Assembly: GCA_947284805.1 (NCBI GenBank) | Contig: OX369292.1 | Span: 3,410,001 to 3,474,000 of the forward strand | DNA: 64,000 nucleotides | Reading direction: 5' to 3' | Origin: Coleophora flavipennella | Lineage: Eukaryota; Arthropoda; Insecta; Lepidoptera; Coleophoridae | Shown: positions 1 to 9,556 of the stretch, piece by piece | Layout of the letters: each line of letters begins with the position of its first letter | How positions within the stretch are numbered: position 1 is the first letter of the stretch | Program-made: the position numbers and the translations under genes | The notes under the pieces: model-generated | What the model saw: the letters and a program-made list of their open reading frames with translations, nothing else | What the model was told of the DNA's origin: nothing | Database searches by the model: none

Positions 1-268
1 CACACTACCCTACCCTACCCTAGACTACCCTACCCTACCCTACACTATACTACACTACACTACCCTACCCTACCCTACCCTGAAACCAATTATTTCTTGA
101 CTGATATTTTTTTTTATTGATGAATATCATATTTTATTACTTATTATCCTATTCCGGACGAAGACAAATGCAAAAACACAAAAATCATAAAAATTGGTCC
201 ATCCGTTCTTGAGTTATAAATGGTGTAACTAACACGACTTTCTTTTATATATATATATAGATAGATAT
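1..268. repeat. (TACCC/TACAC)n satellite plus repeat tail, cut by window edge
   Basis: Positions 1-80 are a degenerate pentanucleotide array of CTACC and CTACA units. It is followed by an AT-rich tail containing 'ttggtccatccgttcttgag'. The same combination (pentamer array, then a 'ggtccagccgttctcgag' type tail) recurs at 14985-15560, so both are copies of one dispersed repeat whose middle is a variable satellite. The left end lies outside the window. It is not the insect telomere repeat TTAGG. Confidence 0.7.
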
Positions 269-390
269 ATAGATGTCCTCCTATGTCCAATACTTTTTAG
301 TTTCCCTAAAATAGCGGTGTTGCTGGATGTAACGCCAACGAAAATCACCAGTTAAAAACTTAATATTTCGTAACAAATCGTTCATCAAAA

Positions 391-575
391 AAGCGTCGGT
401 AGCTAAACCGGTAATGACACGGTCCTCCTAACCAGAGGTAGCGGGTTCAAACCCGGACAGCCAATGTACCAATGAGTTTCTTAGAAACTTAGTACATATA
501 CTTACCTATTGCTATAACGGTGAAGGAAAACATTGTGAGGAAACCTGCACATCTGATTCATGAAGGTCGCATTGC
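391..575 (+). mobile_element. tRNA-headed SINE, family A (truncated)
   Basis: The head at 391-463 has tRNA-like promoter boxes (A-box-like 'gtagctaaaccgg', B-box 'ggttcaaacc'). It is followed by the family body 'gaaggaaaacattgtgagg'. The complete family ends with a block reading 'tgggcccgcgtggtcgac' and 'ggtggggacgtatatgagct'; here the body is lost after about 575. About ten copies occur in this window. Confidence 0.75.
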
Positions 576-579
576 ACAC

Positions 580-735
580 GTCCGTAGGTGTATTGCAAAC
601 AAAATCAAGGCGAAATCCTATACGTTCGACAACCAAACTGTAACCAATCTGTATCAATCTGGGTGACGAGGGGGTGAGGTCGCAATCTAGAGAGCGGCAG
701 GGAGTGTCCATACTGTATGTTAGTACTAATATACA
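580..735 (+). repeat. Dispersed repeat 'gtgacgagggggtgag' (family F3), copy 1
   Basis: One of four copies (also 12325-12535, 30730-30945 and 37690-37882) sharing 'cctatacgttcgacaacc', 'gtgacgagggggtgag' and 'ggagtgtccatactgta'. Full copies begin with 'ccctggacact', so the ends carry a short inverted motif (GGACACT/AGTGTCC). No coding capacity is seen; probably a non-autonomous element. Confidence 0.6.
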
Positions 736-763
736 AACTTTGGCATAATCTTTCTTTTATCTG

Positions 764-958
764 TATACGGGGTGTAACAAAATTGGTGTAGGTTCCGTTG
801 ACTGGAGCTTCTACTCGTCAAACTGAAAAACTTTTGTTCTACATTTTTTTTTGCGAATCGACATGGGTTCTTTTTTTTTTGTCCTTGGGGCAACTTGTTC
901 AGAATGATGAGTAGAAGCCCAGGTCAACGGATCTTACACCAATTTTTTTACACCTGTA
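764..958. mobile_element. Foldback MITE 'ggtgtaacaaaattggtgta' (family F4), copy 1
   Basis: About 50-bp inverted arms: the left starts 'ggtgtaacaaaattggtgta' and continues to 'cttctactcgtca'; the right reads 'tgatgagtagaagccc' to 'cttacaccaattttttt'. Other copies are at 12533-12719 and 31361-31615, with degenerate ones at 26524-26755 and 49293-49465. It directly follows family F3, as in the 12.5 kb copy. Confidence 0.65.
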
Positions 959-1275
959 CATAAAATTCATGTGTCACAGTGTTAGTTGCCATACTCCTAT
1001 GAAATTTCCATGAAATTTTCTATATATTCGGTAGGTCTGAGAAGTCTGTATAGAAATTTTTGCACCGGGATCTGAGCGGGCAAAACGCGGGAAACAGCTA
1101 GCATTATTATATTTCTTCTCGTTTAAGTAAATTTAAAAGGTATTTAATGAGAGCAAATGATCTTTTAACTGAACGATACCCTACACGATAAGGAAAAAAA
1201 AACATTCCCACTCTACATTCAGGGGAGGTTCGCTTAAAAGTTGCTTATGTAAGTTACTTTTATTCCATAACTTTA
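959..1275. other. AT-rich sequence, nothing recognised
   Basis: Intronic (KCNQ) AT-rich stretch. I see no splice-bounded coding segment or repeat that I can match elsewhere in the window. Confidence 0.5.
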
Positions 1276-1452
1276 TCATCAGCTCATATACGTCCCCAAC
1301 GAGGGGCTCGAACCTACCCTGAATTAGGGCGATCGGGCCTTAGTCGACCACACGGGCCCAGTGCGGGTTGGTCGACTTCACACACAATCTTCGAATTTCT
1401 TCTTAGGCGTGTACAGGTTTCCTCACTATGTTTTCCTTCACCGTAAGAGCTG
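1276..1452 (-). mobile_element. SINE family A 3' portion, minus strand
   Basis: Reads 'agctcatatacgtcccc' through 'ccagtgcgggttggtcgac' to 'cctcactatgttttccttca', the reverse complement of the family A body and tail. The tRNA-like head is missing, so the copy is 5' truncated. Confidence 0.75.
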
Positions 1453-1489
1453 AAACTTTTAGGCATCATAAATACTCGTTTTTATTACC

Positions 1490-1612
1490 ATGCCAAATTT
1501 AAACTTTATTGTTGTAATAATCGAGTAAAATGGCTGTCACATACCGACCGACAGAGACGAACGGCGAAACTGTAAATAAGGGTTCCCTAGTTTGACTACG
1601 GAACCCTAAAAA
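1490..1612. repeat. Fragment of the 'tacggaaccctaaaa' repeat
   Basis: Ends with 'agtttgactacggaaccctaaaa', preceded by 'gaccgacagagacgaac'. It matches the right end of the repeat at 7955-8578 and, inverted, the left end of 4058-4375 and 61765-61850. A dispersed family typified by 'ggccaagtgcgagtcgg' at its other end. Confidence 0.55.
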
Positions 1613-2400
1613 TCTAAAAAAATCAATATGAAGTCATCATCAGCGAATCGCTTAAGTGATTTGCACATTTAAGTACCCTTTATATCGAGTTGTCAAACGA
1701 AAACTGCCGGTTCTCTTAAGGCCCTAATAAGGGTTAAATCACAATATTCAATTCAAATTATTGAAAGACTGCGGAAACTATCACTATGAAAAAAAAAATA
1801 TATACTTAAAGTAATAAAAAATCGATTTAATTGAATTCAATTTTAAATAAAAATATTACCACTTTTGATGTAAAAAAATATCCTGTAGACCCTGTTTTTT
1901 GCATTAATTGCAAGATTTCTCGTATACAATTTTTTATGTTGAATGAAACCAACACACAAAAATCGGTGACTTTAACACCGTTCATTTTAATTGAACACAT
2001 TTTTTTAAAACTTACATGAAAATGAAGAAAAGCAACAAAAACATGTAAAAATCGGGAATTGGGCGTTCGGTTTCAACGTAACAGCCGCGTTGAAGCCCGC
2101 ATTGATTTGAACATAAAATGATAGACTTACGTTCGATATTGTTTTATCACGGATAGACCTATTTGGATTGAATCGTCTTAAAGCCTTAATCTTATTCTGC
2201 GTTCGCTGTAGCAGAAAATACTCGACGCGACGCTACGCTCCAGCGTCGTAGCCGTAGCGCGTAGCAATTTGATGCTACGAAACAACACTTGTGTAAAAGG
2301 ACTCCAAAAAGCTTTCGTACTTAATTGAAGCTCTGTTACCATGACTACCGTGACAGTTAATACATTCGTCTCGTAATAATGCGTCACCGTTAAGGGTCCC
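1613..2400. other. AT-rich intronic sequence
   Basis: Short chance ORFs occur but none has splice sites, codon bias or recognisable protein similarity. No repeat family is recognised. Confidence 0.45.
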
Positions 2401-2545
2401 CAGGTGGATCGAGTTTCCACACAAACGTAGATCCGCTTTAATACAAAAAAAACTACATGCCGGAATGAATCCAAACTTTGCGAATATATTGAGTCGACAT
2501 GTATCGATGTTTGTAATTGGTTTTCGATAGTATAAAACTGAAATG
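2401..2545. mobile_element. Left half of foldback MITE M1, interrupted
   Basis: Begins 'ggtggatcgagtttcc' and runs through 'aatccaaactttgcgaat', the left arm of the foldback family seen whole at 20624-20953 and 32024-32360. Its right terminal piece appears near 3432-3492 ('gtagtttttgtattaaagc' to 'ctcgagcctcctgg'). The copy was apparently split by later insertions. Confidence 0.6.
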
Positions 2546-2551
2546 TAAAAA

Positions 2552-2920
2552 AAAAGTTTAAAAACTAAAAACCGACTTCAAAAAGAAAATACTCAAAAGT
2601 GTGAAATAATATTTTTATACATATATAAATACACGAAATTAACCAACAATAAGGATATCAAAGGTAGGTAAGAATTAAATTAAGGGACTACAAATTTTTT
2701 TGAGGTCGGTACCAGCACACAGCTACTTACCTATCAAATGTTTTAGATTCGATCGCTTTGCTGGCACCGACCTCAAAAAATTTTAGTCCCCAACTTGATT
2801 CGTACCTACTTTTGATATCATTATTGTTGATTAATTTCGTGTATTTATATGTATAAAAATATTATTTCATACTTTTGAGTATTTTATTTTTGAAGTCGGT
2901 TTTTAGTTATTTAAACTTTT
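2552..2920. mobile_element. Long palindromic MITE M2 ('accgacttcaaaa')
   Basis: Inverted arms of about 165 bp (2552-2716 and 2758-2920) separated by about 40 bp. The left arm contains 'aaccgacttcaaaaa', 'aaataatatttttatacat' and 'tttgaggtcggtaccagc'; the right arm contains their complements in reverse order ('gctggcaccgacctcaaaa' to 'ttttgaagtcggtttttagt'). No coding capacity. Confidence 0.75.
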
Positions 2921-3264
2921 TTTGATTTTTAGTGATAATGTTATATGTATCTACAACGTTAAACTCAATCACCTACTCGCCAATAGGAATCATCAAATCA
3001 TAATGCATGTGTCTCATTAACTGATATAGAGTCTTGTGACTTCCATCATCATCTCAGCAGCATGCAAGTTAAGGAGTTACACCTTCCATCATCAGCTCAC
3101 CTGAATAACCTGAAAGAATACAACTATCGGTCTACATGTACGTATAATATTTAAAGAATTATCCTCTGACTCCTAACCGTTAAGGAGTTGTACCTTCCAT
3201 CATCAGCTCTGCAACATGGGATGATGACTACCAGACGCAAATACTTGAATACCTTTAGAAAATA

Positions 3265-3435
3265 CATTAAAAAAAAACGCACTAGTCGTCACTACGATTT
3301 TCGAAGGTTCCCCTCGATTTCTCTAGGATGCCATCATCAGATCCTGGTTTCCTTATCATAGTACCACCCTTGGGATATCAGCAAAAAAGAATAATCAAAA
3401 TCGGTTCGTAAACAAAGAAGTTATCCGCGAACACA
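3265..3435 (-). repeat. Dispersed repeat N, minus orientation
   Basis: Contains 'gcactagtcgtcactacg', 'tcgaaggttcccctcgatt', 'gtaccacccttgggatatc' and 'gaagttatccgcg', the reverse complement of sequence at 22945-23140. The M1 right arm (about 3432-3492) follows. Confidence 0.6.
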
Positions 3436-3702
3436 ATCATGTAGTTTTTGTATTAAAGCAGAACTACGTTGCTATGGAAACTCGAGCCTCCTGGAGACCC
3501 TTAATACTAATGTTTCTACGATACATCGTCATACCGTTTACGGTATACGGTTTGTTTGTCTATCACGTAAAAAATGTTTCTATCACGCTTTTGACTTGTA
3601 TGTACGTAAGAAAGCTTAAATTTTAGTTTGTAAGTGAGATGACAATACAATCTATTGATAGTTCTTTCGCAGAATGTCTCCTGGTAACAAAATATCATCA
3701 TT

Positions 3703-4000
3703 ACAGCTCATATACGTCCCCACCGAGGGGCTCGAGCCTACCCTGAATCAGGGCGATTAGGCCTTAGTCGACCACGCGGGCCCAGTGCGGGTTGGTCGAC
3801 TTCACACACAACCTTCGAGTTTCTTCGCAGGCGTGTGCAGGTTTCCTCACGATGTTTTCCTTCACCGTTAAAGCAATCGGTAAGTATATGTACGTAAGTT
3901 TTTTTTTAAAAACTCATTGGTACATTGGCCGTCCAGATTTGAACCCGGTACCTCTGGTTAGATGGACCGAGTCGTTACCGGTTGAGCCACCGACGCTTTT
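3703..4000 (-). mobile_element. SINE family A, near full length, minus strand
   Basis: Runs from the tail ('agctcatatacgtcccc') through the body ('tcctcacgatgttttcc') to the tRNA-like head ('gttgagccaccgacgctttt'). The B-box appears in reverse as 'gatttgaacc'. It is one of the most complete copies here. Confidence 0.8.
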
Positions 4001-4057
4001 AACAAAATATACCTTTTTCAAATAGATCCTTTTGCGAAACGCCCCTTTTTCACCTTG

Positions 4058-4375
4058 CTTTTTAGGGTTTCGTACCCAAAGGGTAAAAACGGGACCCTAT
4101 TAGTAAGTCCGTCTGTCTGTGTGTCTGTCCGTCTGTCACCAGGCTGTATTTCATGAACCGTGTTATCTAGACAGTTAAAACTTTAAATTTTCACAGATGA
4201 TGTATTTCTGTTGCCGCTTTAACAACAAATACTAAAAATGAGAAAAAGTGACAAAATATGGAGAGTCCCCATACAAAAACGTGGTTTTTTTTTTAAACAT
4301 GAAGAAACTAGCGCCATCTAGTATGATGGTAAGGAACCCTATTTGTCTGACTCGCACTAGGTCGGTTTTTTTTAG
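4058..4375. repeat. Dispersed repeat 'agggtttcgtacccaaaggg'
   Basis: Starts 'tagggtttcgtacccaaagg', with 'gtctgtctgtgtgtctgtcc' and 'ggagagtccccatacaaa' inside and 'cactaggtcgg' at the right. It is a longer, oppositely oriented member of the 'tacggaaccctaaaa' family. Confidence 0.55.
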
Positions 4376-4424
4376 GAAAAAATAACAACGAAACTAAAAG
4401 TTTTAATCATCTCCAATTTATTTA

Positions 4425-4609
4425 GTACTTAGTGGGTGCCCGCGACTTCGCCCGCGCAGATCCCTTTTTTTGCTGTTCCTGTAGGAATTTACCAAAATCT
4501 TTTCTTAGCGGTTGCCTACGTCTTCATAACTGTCTGTATTCCAAATTTTAGCAAAATCCGTTCAGTGGTTTCGGCTGTGCGTTGATACACCAGTCAATCA
4601 TTTTTTCAG

Positions 4610-4650
<41 letters not shown>
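4425..4650 (-). repeat. Short Helitron-like repeat (minus) with (GA)n tract
   Basis: The reverse strand carries a GC hairpin at 'gcccgcgacttcgcccgcgc' and the body motif 'atttaccaaaatcttttctt'. A pure (GA)n microsatellite occupies about 4618-4650. Confidence 0.5.
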
Positions 4651-4652
<2 letters not shown>

Positions 4653-4792
4653 AGAAGGAAAGAGAACTAACTTTAGAATTATTTTGCCTGCTAAGTTATA
4701 AAATCTATCTAAAACATTGTGAAACTTATGTACTGGGTCATAAAAACGTTACATGTTATTTATCTCAATTTAATTATTCGAAAAAGCATCGG

Positions 4793-4892
4793 TGGCTCAA
4801 CCGGTAACGACTCGGTCCTTCTAACCAGAGGTACCGGGTTCAAATCTGAACGGCCAATGTACCAATTAGTTTTTCAAAACTTACGTACATAC
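4793..4892 (+). mobile_element. SINE family A, 5' half, split by the hAT element
   Basis: tRNA-like head (B-box 'ggttcaaatc') and start of body, ending in 'cttacgtacatac'. The body resumes at 7469 with 'gtacatacttaccgattgct'. In uninterrupted copies these parts are contiguous ('agtacatatacttacc' at about 490), so this is one SINE cut in two. Confidence 0.8.
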
Positions 4893-5074
4893 TAGACATG
4901 TGCGCCGCACCGCGCCGATGACCGCCGCCGCCGATCAGGACTTGAAGCCGCTGATCATTTAGAAAAATCGGCGTATTCGGCGCAAATGATGCGAACGGCG
5001 AAAAGTTCAACGCTCGCCTAGGTTGCGTGTTTCGCCTTCGGATATATTACAAAAATCTGAAAACGTGTCAAGGT

Positions 5075-5412
5075 TGTCTACTTACCAAAGTCGGAAACAG
5101 AGAGCTACGATGAACCGATGTCCTACAGACCCATATACCTTTCATCATTTCTGCTGAAGGCTCTGGAAAAATTGGTCGACAACTACATAAAGGAGGGGTT
5201 CCTTGCGGAAAAAACACCTCATGTACTACAATGTGCATATCAGACTGGTAAAATGACTGAAAGAGCACTTCATCTTGTAGTATACCATGATAAAAGTGCG
5301 TTGGAAAACCAGAAGGTATGTGCTGCTGCCTTCCTCGATATCGAAGGAGCCTTTGATCGCACTAATTTGGAGGCAATCAAGAATGCAGCTATCAAGTTCA
5401 AGTTTATTCGAA
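5075..5412 (+). pseudogene. Non-LTR reverse transcriptase fragment (fingers/palm)
   Basis: About 100 codons read in one frame: 'SYRPIYLSSFLLKALEKLV', then 'AYQTGKMTERALH' and 'AAFLDIEGAFDRTN'. These are the fingers/palm motifs of a LINE reverse transcriptase; the last, F-L-D-I-E-G-A-F-D, carries the first catalytic aspartate. The reading breaks at 'KFKFIRKTI' followed by a stop, where an oppositely oriented LINE begins. The same element continues at about 6340. Truncated at both ends, a dead copy. Confidence 0.8.
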
Positions 5413-5429
5413 AAACAATTTAAATTGTG

Positions 5430-6312
5430 TACGAATTACATAAAAATATAAATATATCTCCCATTCTTTATTCTTTATTGTTCAATTTACAATAAGAGCT
5501 TACAGTTTCCCAAGACGCTCTATTGTTAATATTTACAATTACAATTACAAATTACAAATATTTACAATTACAAATTATTGTTGTTTAAAAATATGTATAA
5601 ATTTTTAATTATTATAGGCATGCTATCCACAAAAATGTCAATATGTTGGATCTCGGCAACGAATCCATTGAGCAAATGTATTGCCCTAGACGTAGTAAGG
5701 TGTAGCGCTCGCTGCGTGCGCGGCGCTGCACTTGCAAACAGCTGGTGCCGTCGCCGACCCGTGCGCACGTATTTTTGTGGCACAAAGAGACTCATATTAT
5801 TTAACATCTCAGAGTTATTGACATTTCCCCGCAACAGAAGACAGTAGTGGACACCAAGAAGCAACTTCCGCCTAAGCTCCAAGGTATCGAGTCCGACTGA
5901 GCCATATACGAACAGAGATGGGAAGAGAAACGGGTAATATCCGTACATTCGCTTATAGAGGTACCTAGCGAACTTACGCTGCAGTCTTTCTATCATGAGA
6001 GAATACTTAGTTTCATAGGGATCCCAAACGATTGCGCAGTACTCCAACTTGCTCCGGACAAAAGCATTATACAGCACTAACGCAACTCTAGTATCCCTGA
6101 ATTGGTAAGCTGTTCTCATTATGAACCCTAGAGCTCTATTAGCACTCTTACATAAACTTATTATGTGTTGACGAAAATTAAGTTCAGCATCCATCAATAT
6201 GCCTAGATCTTTTTTTCTGTTTCTCTTTTCAGAGATACACCACGAAGATAATACGTCGCCATAATCGGGCATCTTGATCTTGTAAAACTCAGTACACTAC
6301 ATTTTGATATAT
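5430..6312 (-). pseudogene. 5'-truncated LINE 3' end inserted into the + LINE
   Basis: The minus-strand ORF 6272-5568 (234 codons) resembles the thumb/C-terminal part of jockey/BovB-like LINE proteins: 'KKDLGILMDAELNFRQHI', 'GFIMRTAYQFRDT', 'VRSKLEYCAIVWDPY' and 'IERLQRKFARYLYKRMY'. An extension in a second frame to about 6312 (NISKCSVLSFTRSR) adds the preceding region, so a frameshift exists near 6230. The 3' UTR and A/T-rich tail lie at 5430-5567. The insertion is 5' truncated, typical of target-primed reverse transcription. Confidence 0.75.
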
Positions 6313-6339
6313 TAATGGTATAGACCCATGGTATAGACC

Positions 6340-7170
6340 AAACGTTATGAAAATGGATAGATAGCATGCTTAGGAAGATAATCATAACATCTTTACTATT
6401 GGGGGAGAAGGTTACTGCTACCACTTCAAAAAGATGCCCGCAGGGCGGTGTTCTGTAGGTGGTTTCTGCAGCAGCTGAAAAACCGGATTTTTCTACACGT
6501 TTGGTTAGGCTGACGATCTAGTTGTTATAATTAATTTTAAATTCCCGAACATATTATCGCGAATAATGTACTCGTGAAAGGCCTTGCGTAAAGTTGAAAG
6601 GTGGTGTGATGGATATCACCTATCGATTAAACGTAGCAAGACCACGGTTGTACCATTCACAAGAAAAAGAAACCGACAAGGTTTAAAAATTCTCAAACGA
6701 TCGTTAAGTATCTAGGCATGACTCTGGATAAAAAACTGACGTGGAACCTGCACATAGAAAAGACCATGGCCAAGGCCACAAAAGTCTTCGGTATGCTAAA
6801 ATCTGCGTACGGTAAGAACTTGGGGTTTAAAACCCATAGTCATATACTGGCTATACACAATAATAGTAAAGCCCATTCTAGGCGTAGAAGGAACAGGCCG
6901 AAGGAAAATTAAACTGACATGTCTTAGACTCAAAGATTCCAAGCTCTTCATTGGTGAGGTAACCACAGGGGCAATCAAGTACAGTTGGAGAAACAGCAGC
7001 ACACGTGTCAGAGCGGTAACAGGAGCGTTGATAGGTCATTTTGATACAAACGCACACTTGAAAAAATCAGCCTGATGAATGACCCGAACTGCAGAGCCTG
7101 TGTGGATACAGATTCAATGGAACACTTACTGTGTTCTGCAATGTTCTGGCCAGTAGCGCATTTGTCTCCT
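6340..7170 (+). pseudogene. Continuation of the + LINE: RT motif, thumb, RNase H end
   Basis: 'WIDSMLRK' then 'KRCPQGGVL' (the RT GxPQGG motif) at 6350-6450; after decayed sequence, 'MTLDKKLTWNLHIEKTMAK' (6718 on), then a C-terminal segment with 'FIGEVTTGAIKYSWR' and the zinc-like 'DPNCRACVDTDSMEHLLC' (about 7078-7140). Order and orientation continue the 5075-5412 fragment; 'SMEHLLC' type endings are typical of LINE C-termini with an RNase H-like domain. Multiple stops and shifts. Confidence 0.7.
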
Positions 7171-7360
7171 TGGAGTCATAAATATAAGATTGTAACTTAC
7201 AATTTGTAAGTACGTTATTCGTAACCAAATTACCAAAGCAAACCATTTTTGTGCCATATTTTATTGCGACTTTAACGTTTCTTTTCATACCTTATATTAA
7301 TTTTAATGAAAACGTTTTTTTTTATTAATTTTACTTCTGATTCTCATTGTTTTTTGTGTA

Positions 7361-7450
7361 ATTTATGCCGCCATTTACGACGCCGTTTACGCCGCCATTT
7401 ACGCCGCCGCCGACCAAATTCTACCTCTACGCCGCCGCCGAATATTTCGG
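7361..7450. repeat. GCCGCC-rich subterminal array of the hAT element
   Basis: Tandem units of about 12-15 bp alternating 'gccgccatttac' and 'gccgtttac', then 'gccgccgccg'. The opposite end (4910-4945) holds 'gaccgccgccgccgatc'. In hAT elements subterminal repeats commonly serve as transposase-binding sites; that role here is inferred. Confidence 0.55.
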
Positions 7451-7468
7451 CATCGGCGCACATGTCTA

Positions 7469-7640
7469 GTACATACTTACCGATTGCTTTAACGGTGAAG
7501 GAAAACATCGTGAGGAAACCTGCACACACCTGCGAATAAACTTGAAGGTTGTGTGTGAAGTCGACCAACCTGCACTGGCCCGATCGCCCTAATTCAGGGT
7601 AGGCTCGATCCCCTCCGTGGGGACGTATAAGAGCTGAGCT
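7469..7640 (+). mobile_element. SINE family A, 3' half of the split copy
   Basis: Resumes with 'gtacatacttaccgattgct', then 'gaaggaaaacatcgtgagg', 'gtgtgaagtcgaccaacc' and 'ggacgtataagagctgag'. Together with 4793-4892 it completes one SINE, giving an independent check on the hAT boundaries. Confidence 0.8.
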
Positions 7641-7954
7641 GCCGACCTATTCGATATCTTTGATTTCTTGTTGACAGTGCGTCGTCACGAGTTACAATAC
7701 GTGACGTGACATGTTGAGGTCACTGAACATGGGCTCAATTTGAGCCTCAATAACATGCAACAGTAATGTACAGAGGCCAACACATCAAGCTAGACACTCG
7801 TCGTGCGATTCTGATCCATACGCAAACGACATAAGAACGGCACAAAGTCCAAAGTGTGTAGCTTGTTGTGTTGGCCTCTGTACCTATTACCGGTGAAAAT
7901 CAATACATTTAACCCAGATAAAATTTACTCATAACAAATTAGACAAAGCTTATG

Positions 7955-8578
7955 TAGGTGAAAAAAAAACGGCCAAGTGCGTGTCGGGCCACGCGCAATG
8001 TAGGGTTCAGTAGTGGTCATTATCGCGTCCATATCTAATTTTCAAATACAGCGGTTTAGTTGTTAGGAGGTGGGGACACTGGACTCCAACAAAATTTAGC
8101 ACTTTCAAGCCTATTTTTTCGAAAACGGAACCCAAAATATATAAAATGGTCTAAGAAGACTCACAACTAGTTTAAAGCTCTAACCAACAATACCCCACAC
8201 GACTGGGTTTGACGAGAAAAAAAAATCCCCACTTTACTTAGGTACCCTTAAATATTTTTTTCTATATATGTTTATTATATATATCTTTAACGGTGAAGGA
8301 AAACATCGTGAGGAAACCTGCACACGCCTGCGGAGAAACTCGCAGGTTGTGTGTGAAGTCAACCAACCCGCACTGGGCCCGCGTGGTCGACTAAGGCCTA
8401 ATCGCCCTGATTCAGGGTAGGCTCGAGCCCCTCGGTGGGGACGTATATGAGCTGTTGTAATAATATATATCTTTGCCAAATTCCATCTCTTAACTACTAA
8501 TAGTCTAGGAGCTAGGCAGCGGACAGACAGACACGACGAAACTATAAGGGTTCCTTGTTGTACTACGGAACCCTAAAA
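7955..8578. repeat. 'ggccaagtgcgtgtcgg ... ggaaccctaaaa' repeat, interrupted by a SINE
   Basis: Left end 'aacggccaagtgcgtgtcgg', right end 'tactacggaaccctaaaa'. The SINE at 8289-8462 sits inside, flanked by a perfect 12-bp duplication, so this repeat is older than that SINE. Confidence 0.6.
8289..8462 (+). mobile_element. SINE family A, 5' truncated, with 12-bp target duplication
   Basis: Begins within the body ('aacggtgaaggaaaacatcg') and ends 'gagctgttgtaat'. The flanks 'atatatatcttt' are identical at 8277-8288 and 8463-8474. Truncation at the 5' side with a clean duplication indicates retroposition by LINE machinery. Confidence 0.8.
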
Positions 8579-8820
8579 ACATAATAATCACTTTTTAGAT
8601 AATAAAATGATAATTATAATTACGCGATGCCATGGCTGAGCACTGTTATAAAAGACTGTAAAATTTGAGCCAGCTTTAATAATTCGCTATCTAAATATAT
8701 ATTTTTTAAAAGGCAATGAACTATTTGACATGTTGTGTTGAGTTTCAGTGCGGTTAACCACACCCCGTACCGATGCCGTGTCGAGTGGAGTGCGTGATAT
8801 TGAGTGTGTGTGTGTTACAG

Positions 8821-8891
8821 ACGAGGACGAGGAGCTCCGCTGCGTGACGCTCACGCCGCGCCACAAGGCTGCCATCCGCTTCATAAGAAAG
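8821..8891 (+). CDS. KCNQ: KCNQ (Kv7) K+ channel, C-terminal exon before helix B
   Basis: A 71-nt internal exon with acceptor 'gtgttacag' and donor 'aag|gtaact'. After two bases that complete a split codon it reads EDEELRCVTLTPRHKAAIRF then IRK, ending in phase 0. This is the conserved segment immediately N-terminal to helix B of KCNQ channels (family pattern: acidic/Thr-Pro residues, then A-I-R-x-I-R). KCNQ subunits form tetrameric, calmodulin- and PIP2-regulated voltage-gated K+ channels in the plasma membrane; this part is the cytoplasmic C-terminus. Exons for the six membrane segments, pore and helix A must lie left of the window. The exon sits alone between an upstream intron of at least 8.8 kb and a 9.0 kb intron, both full of transposons. 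The next exon in frame is either 17882 or 18800. Confidence 0.88.
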
Positions 8892-9011
8892 GTAACTATA
8901 TAGCACGTCGGTAGAATTAGGGATGGGTAGGGCGTGGGTAAATGACCGTGCCTGCTCACAGATAGATACATTTAATGAAGAAATATAATATGAAATATAA
9001 GACCCGAATAA

Positions 9012-9444
9012 TCCTTACTTAATGTTATAAATGTGAAAATGTGTTTGTTTGTAACTTTTTCACGTTCCAACGCCTTTACCAATCTTAATGAAATTTGGCA
9101 TGCAGGTAGCCTGTGTCACGGGGAAGGACACAGGCTACTTTTTATCCCGTGAAAATAGCATAGCCCGATGCATTTTACCAAGGGAACTGAAAATATACTC
9201 TTTTTTGGTAATTTTCTTTAACATCGCAAAGGTACAATAGATTGTGTGACTTTTAACACAGAGATGGTTGAGGGGGTAGGAAATGACACGATTTATTAAT
9301 AAGCATATCCTGAAATAGTTCCCGAGGGATCTGAAGAAAATCCATGTCCACGCTCAGGAGCCGCTTGCGGTTCACGCACCGCGCACCCTCTAAGTCAGTC
9401 ACAATAACGATGTCCACGCGGGCGAAGCCGCGGGCAAAAGCTAG
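9012..9444 (+). mobile_element. Short non-autonomous Helitron-like element
   Basis: Starts 'tccttacttaatgttataaa', contains 'atgaaatttggcatgcaggt' and ends with a GC hairpin 'gcgaagccgcgggcaaaag' followed by CTAG and T. A TC start, a 3' hairpin and a CTAG end placed before T are Helitron hallmarks. Related copies: 21818-22417, 27043-27281, 28687-29092 (minus), 38217-38450. Family assignment is inferred. Confidence 0.6.
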
Positions 9445-9497
9445 TTATTTTATAAAGTTTCCAAGTTTGGTTGTGAAAATATTGAATGATTGAAAAG

Positions 9498-9556
9498 ACT
9501 TACCACCAGGTGAGATGTTGTCAAGGGTTTACTAATTGTGCATTAAAAAAAAAGAA
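9498..9556 (+). repeat. SINE family B 3' end fragment
   Basis: 'ttaccaccaggtgagatgtt' and 'caagggtttactaattgtg' followed by a poly-A-like run match the 3' end of family B (full copies on the minus strand at 10838-11178 and 31672-31992). Confidence 0.6.

Larger units (their letters stand above)
4893..7468. mobile_element. hAT-type transposon (non-autonomous carrier), 2576 bp
   Basis: The terminal inverted repeats are exact over 15 bp: 'tagacatgtgcgccg' at 4893 and its complement ending at 7468. An 8-bp target duplication, GTACATAC, flanks them (4885-4892 and 7469-7476). Eight-base duplications and TAG/CAG-starting ends are characteristic of the hAT superfamily. Both subterminal regions are rich in GCC/GCCGCC motifs: 4910-4945 and the GCC-rich array near 7363-7450. 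No hAT transposase is visible. The interior is occupied by LINE fragments, so the copy depends on another element's transposase, or lost its own gene. Confidence 0.8.

Noticed and set aside
1..80. Possible telomeric repeat
   Set aside because: Lepidopteran telomeres are TTAGG/CCTAA. Here the units are CTACC and CTACA, and the array sits inside a dispersed repeat also found in a KCNQ intron.
1..8820. Additional upstream KCNQ exons (membrane segments or helix A)
   Set aside because: No segment resembling S1-S6, the GYG pore or the helix-A IQ motif was found; this stretch is repeat-filled intron.
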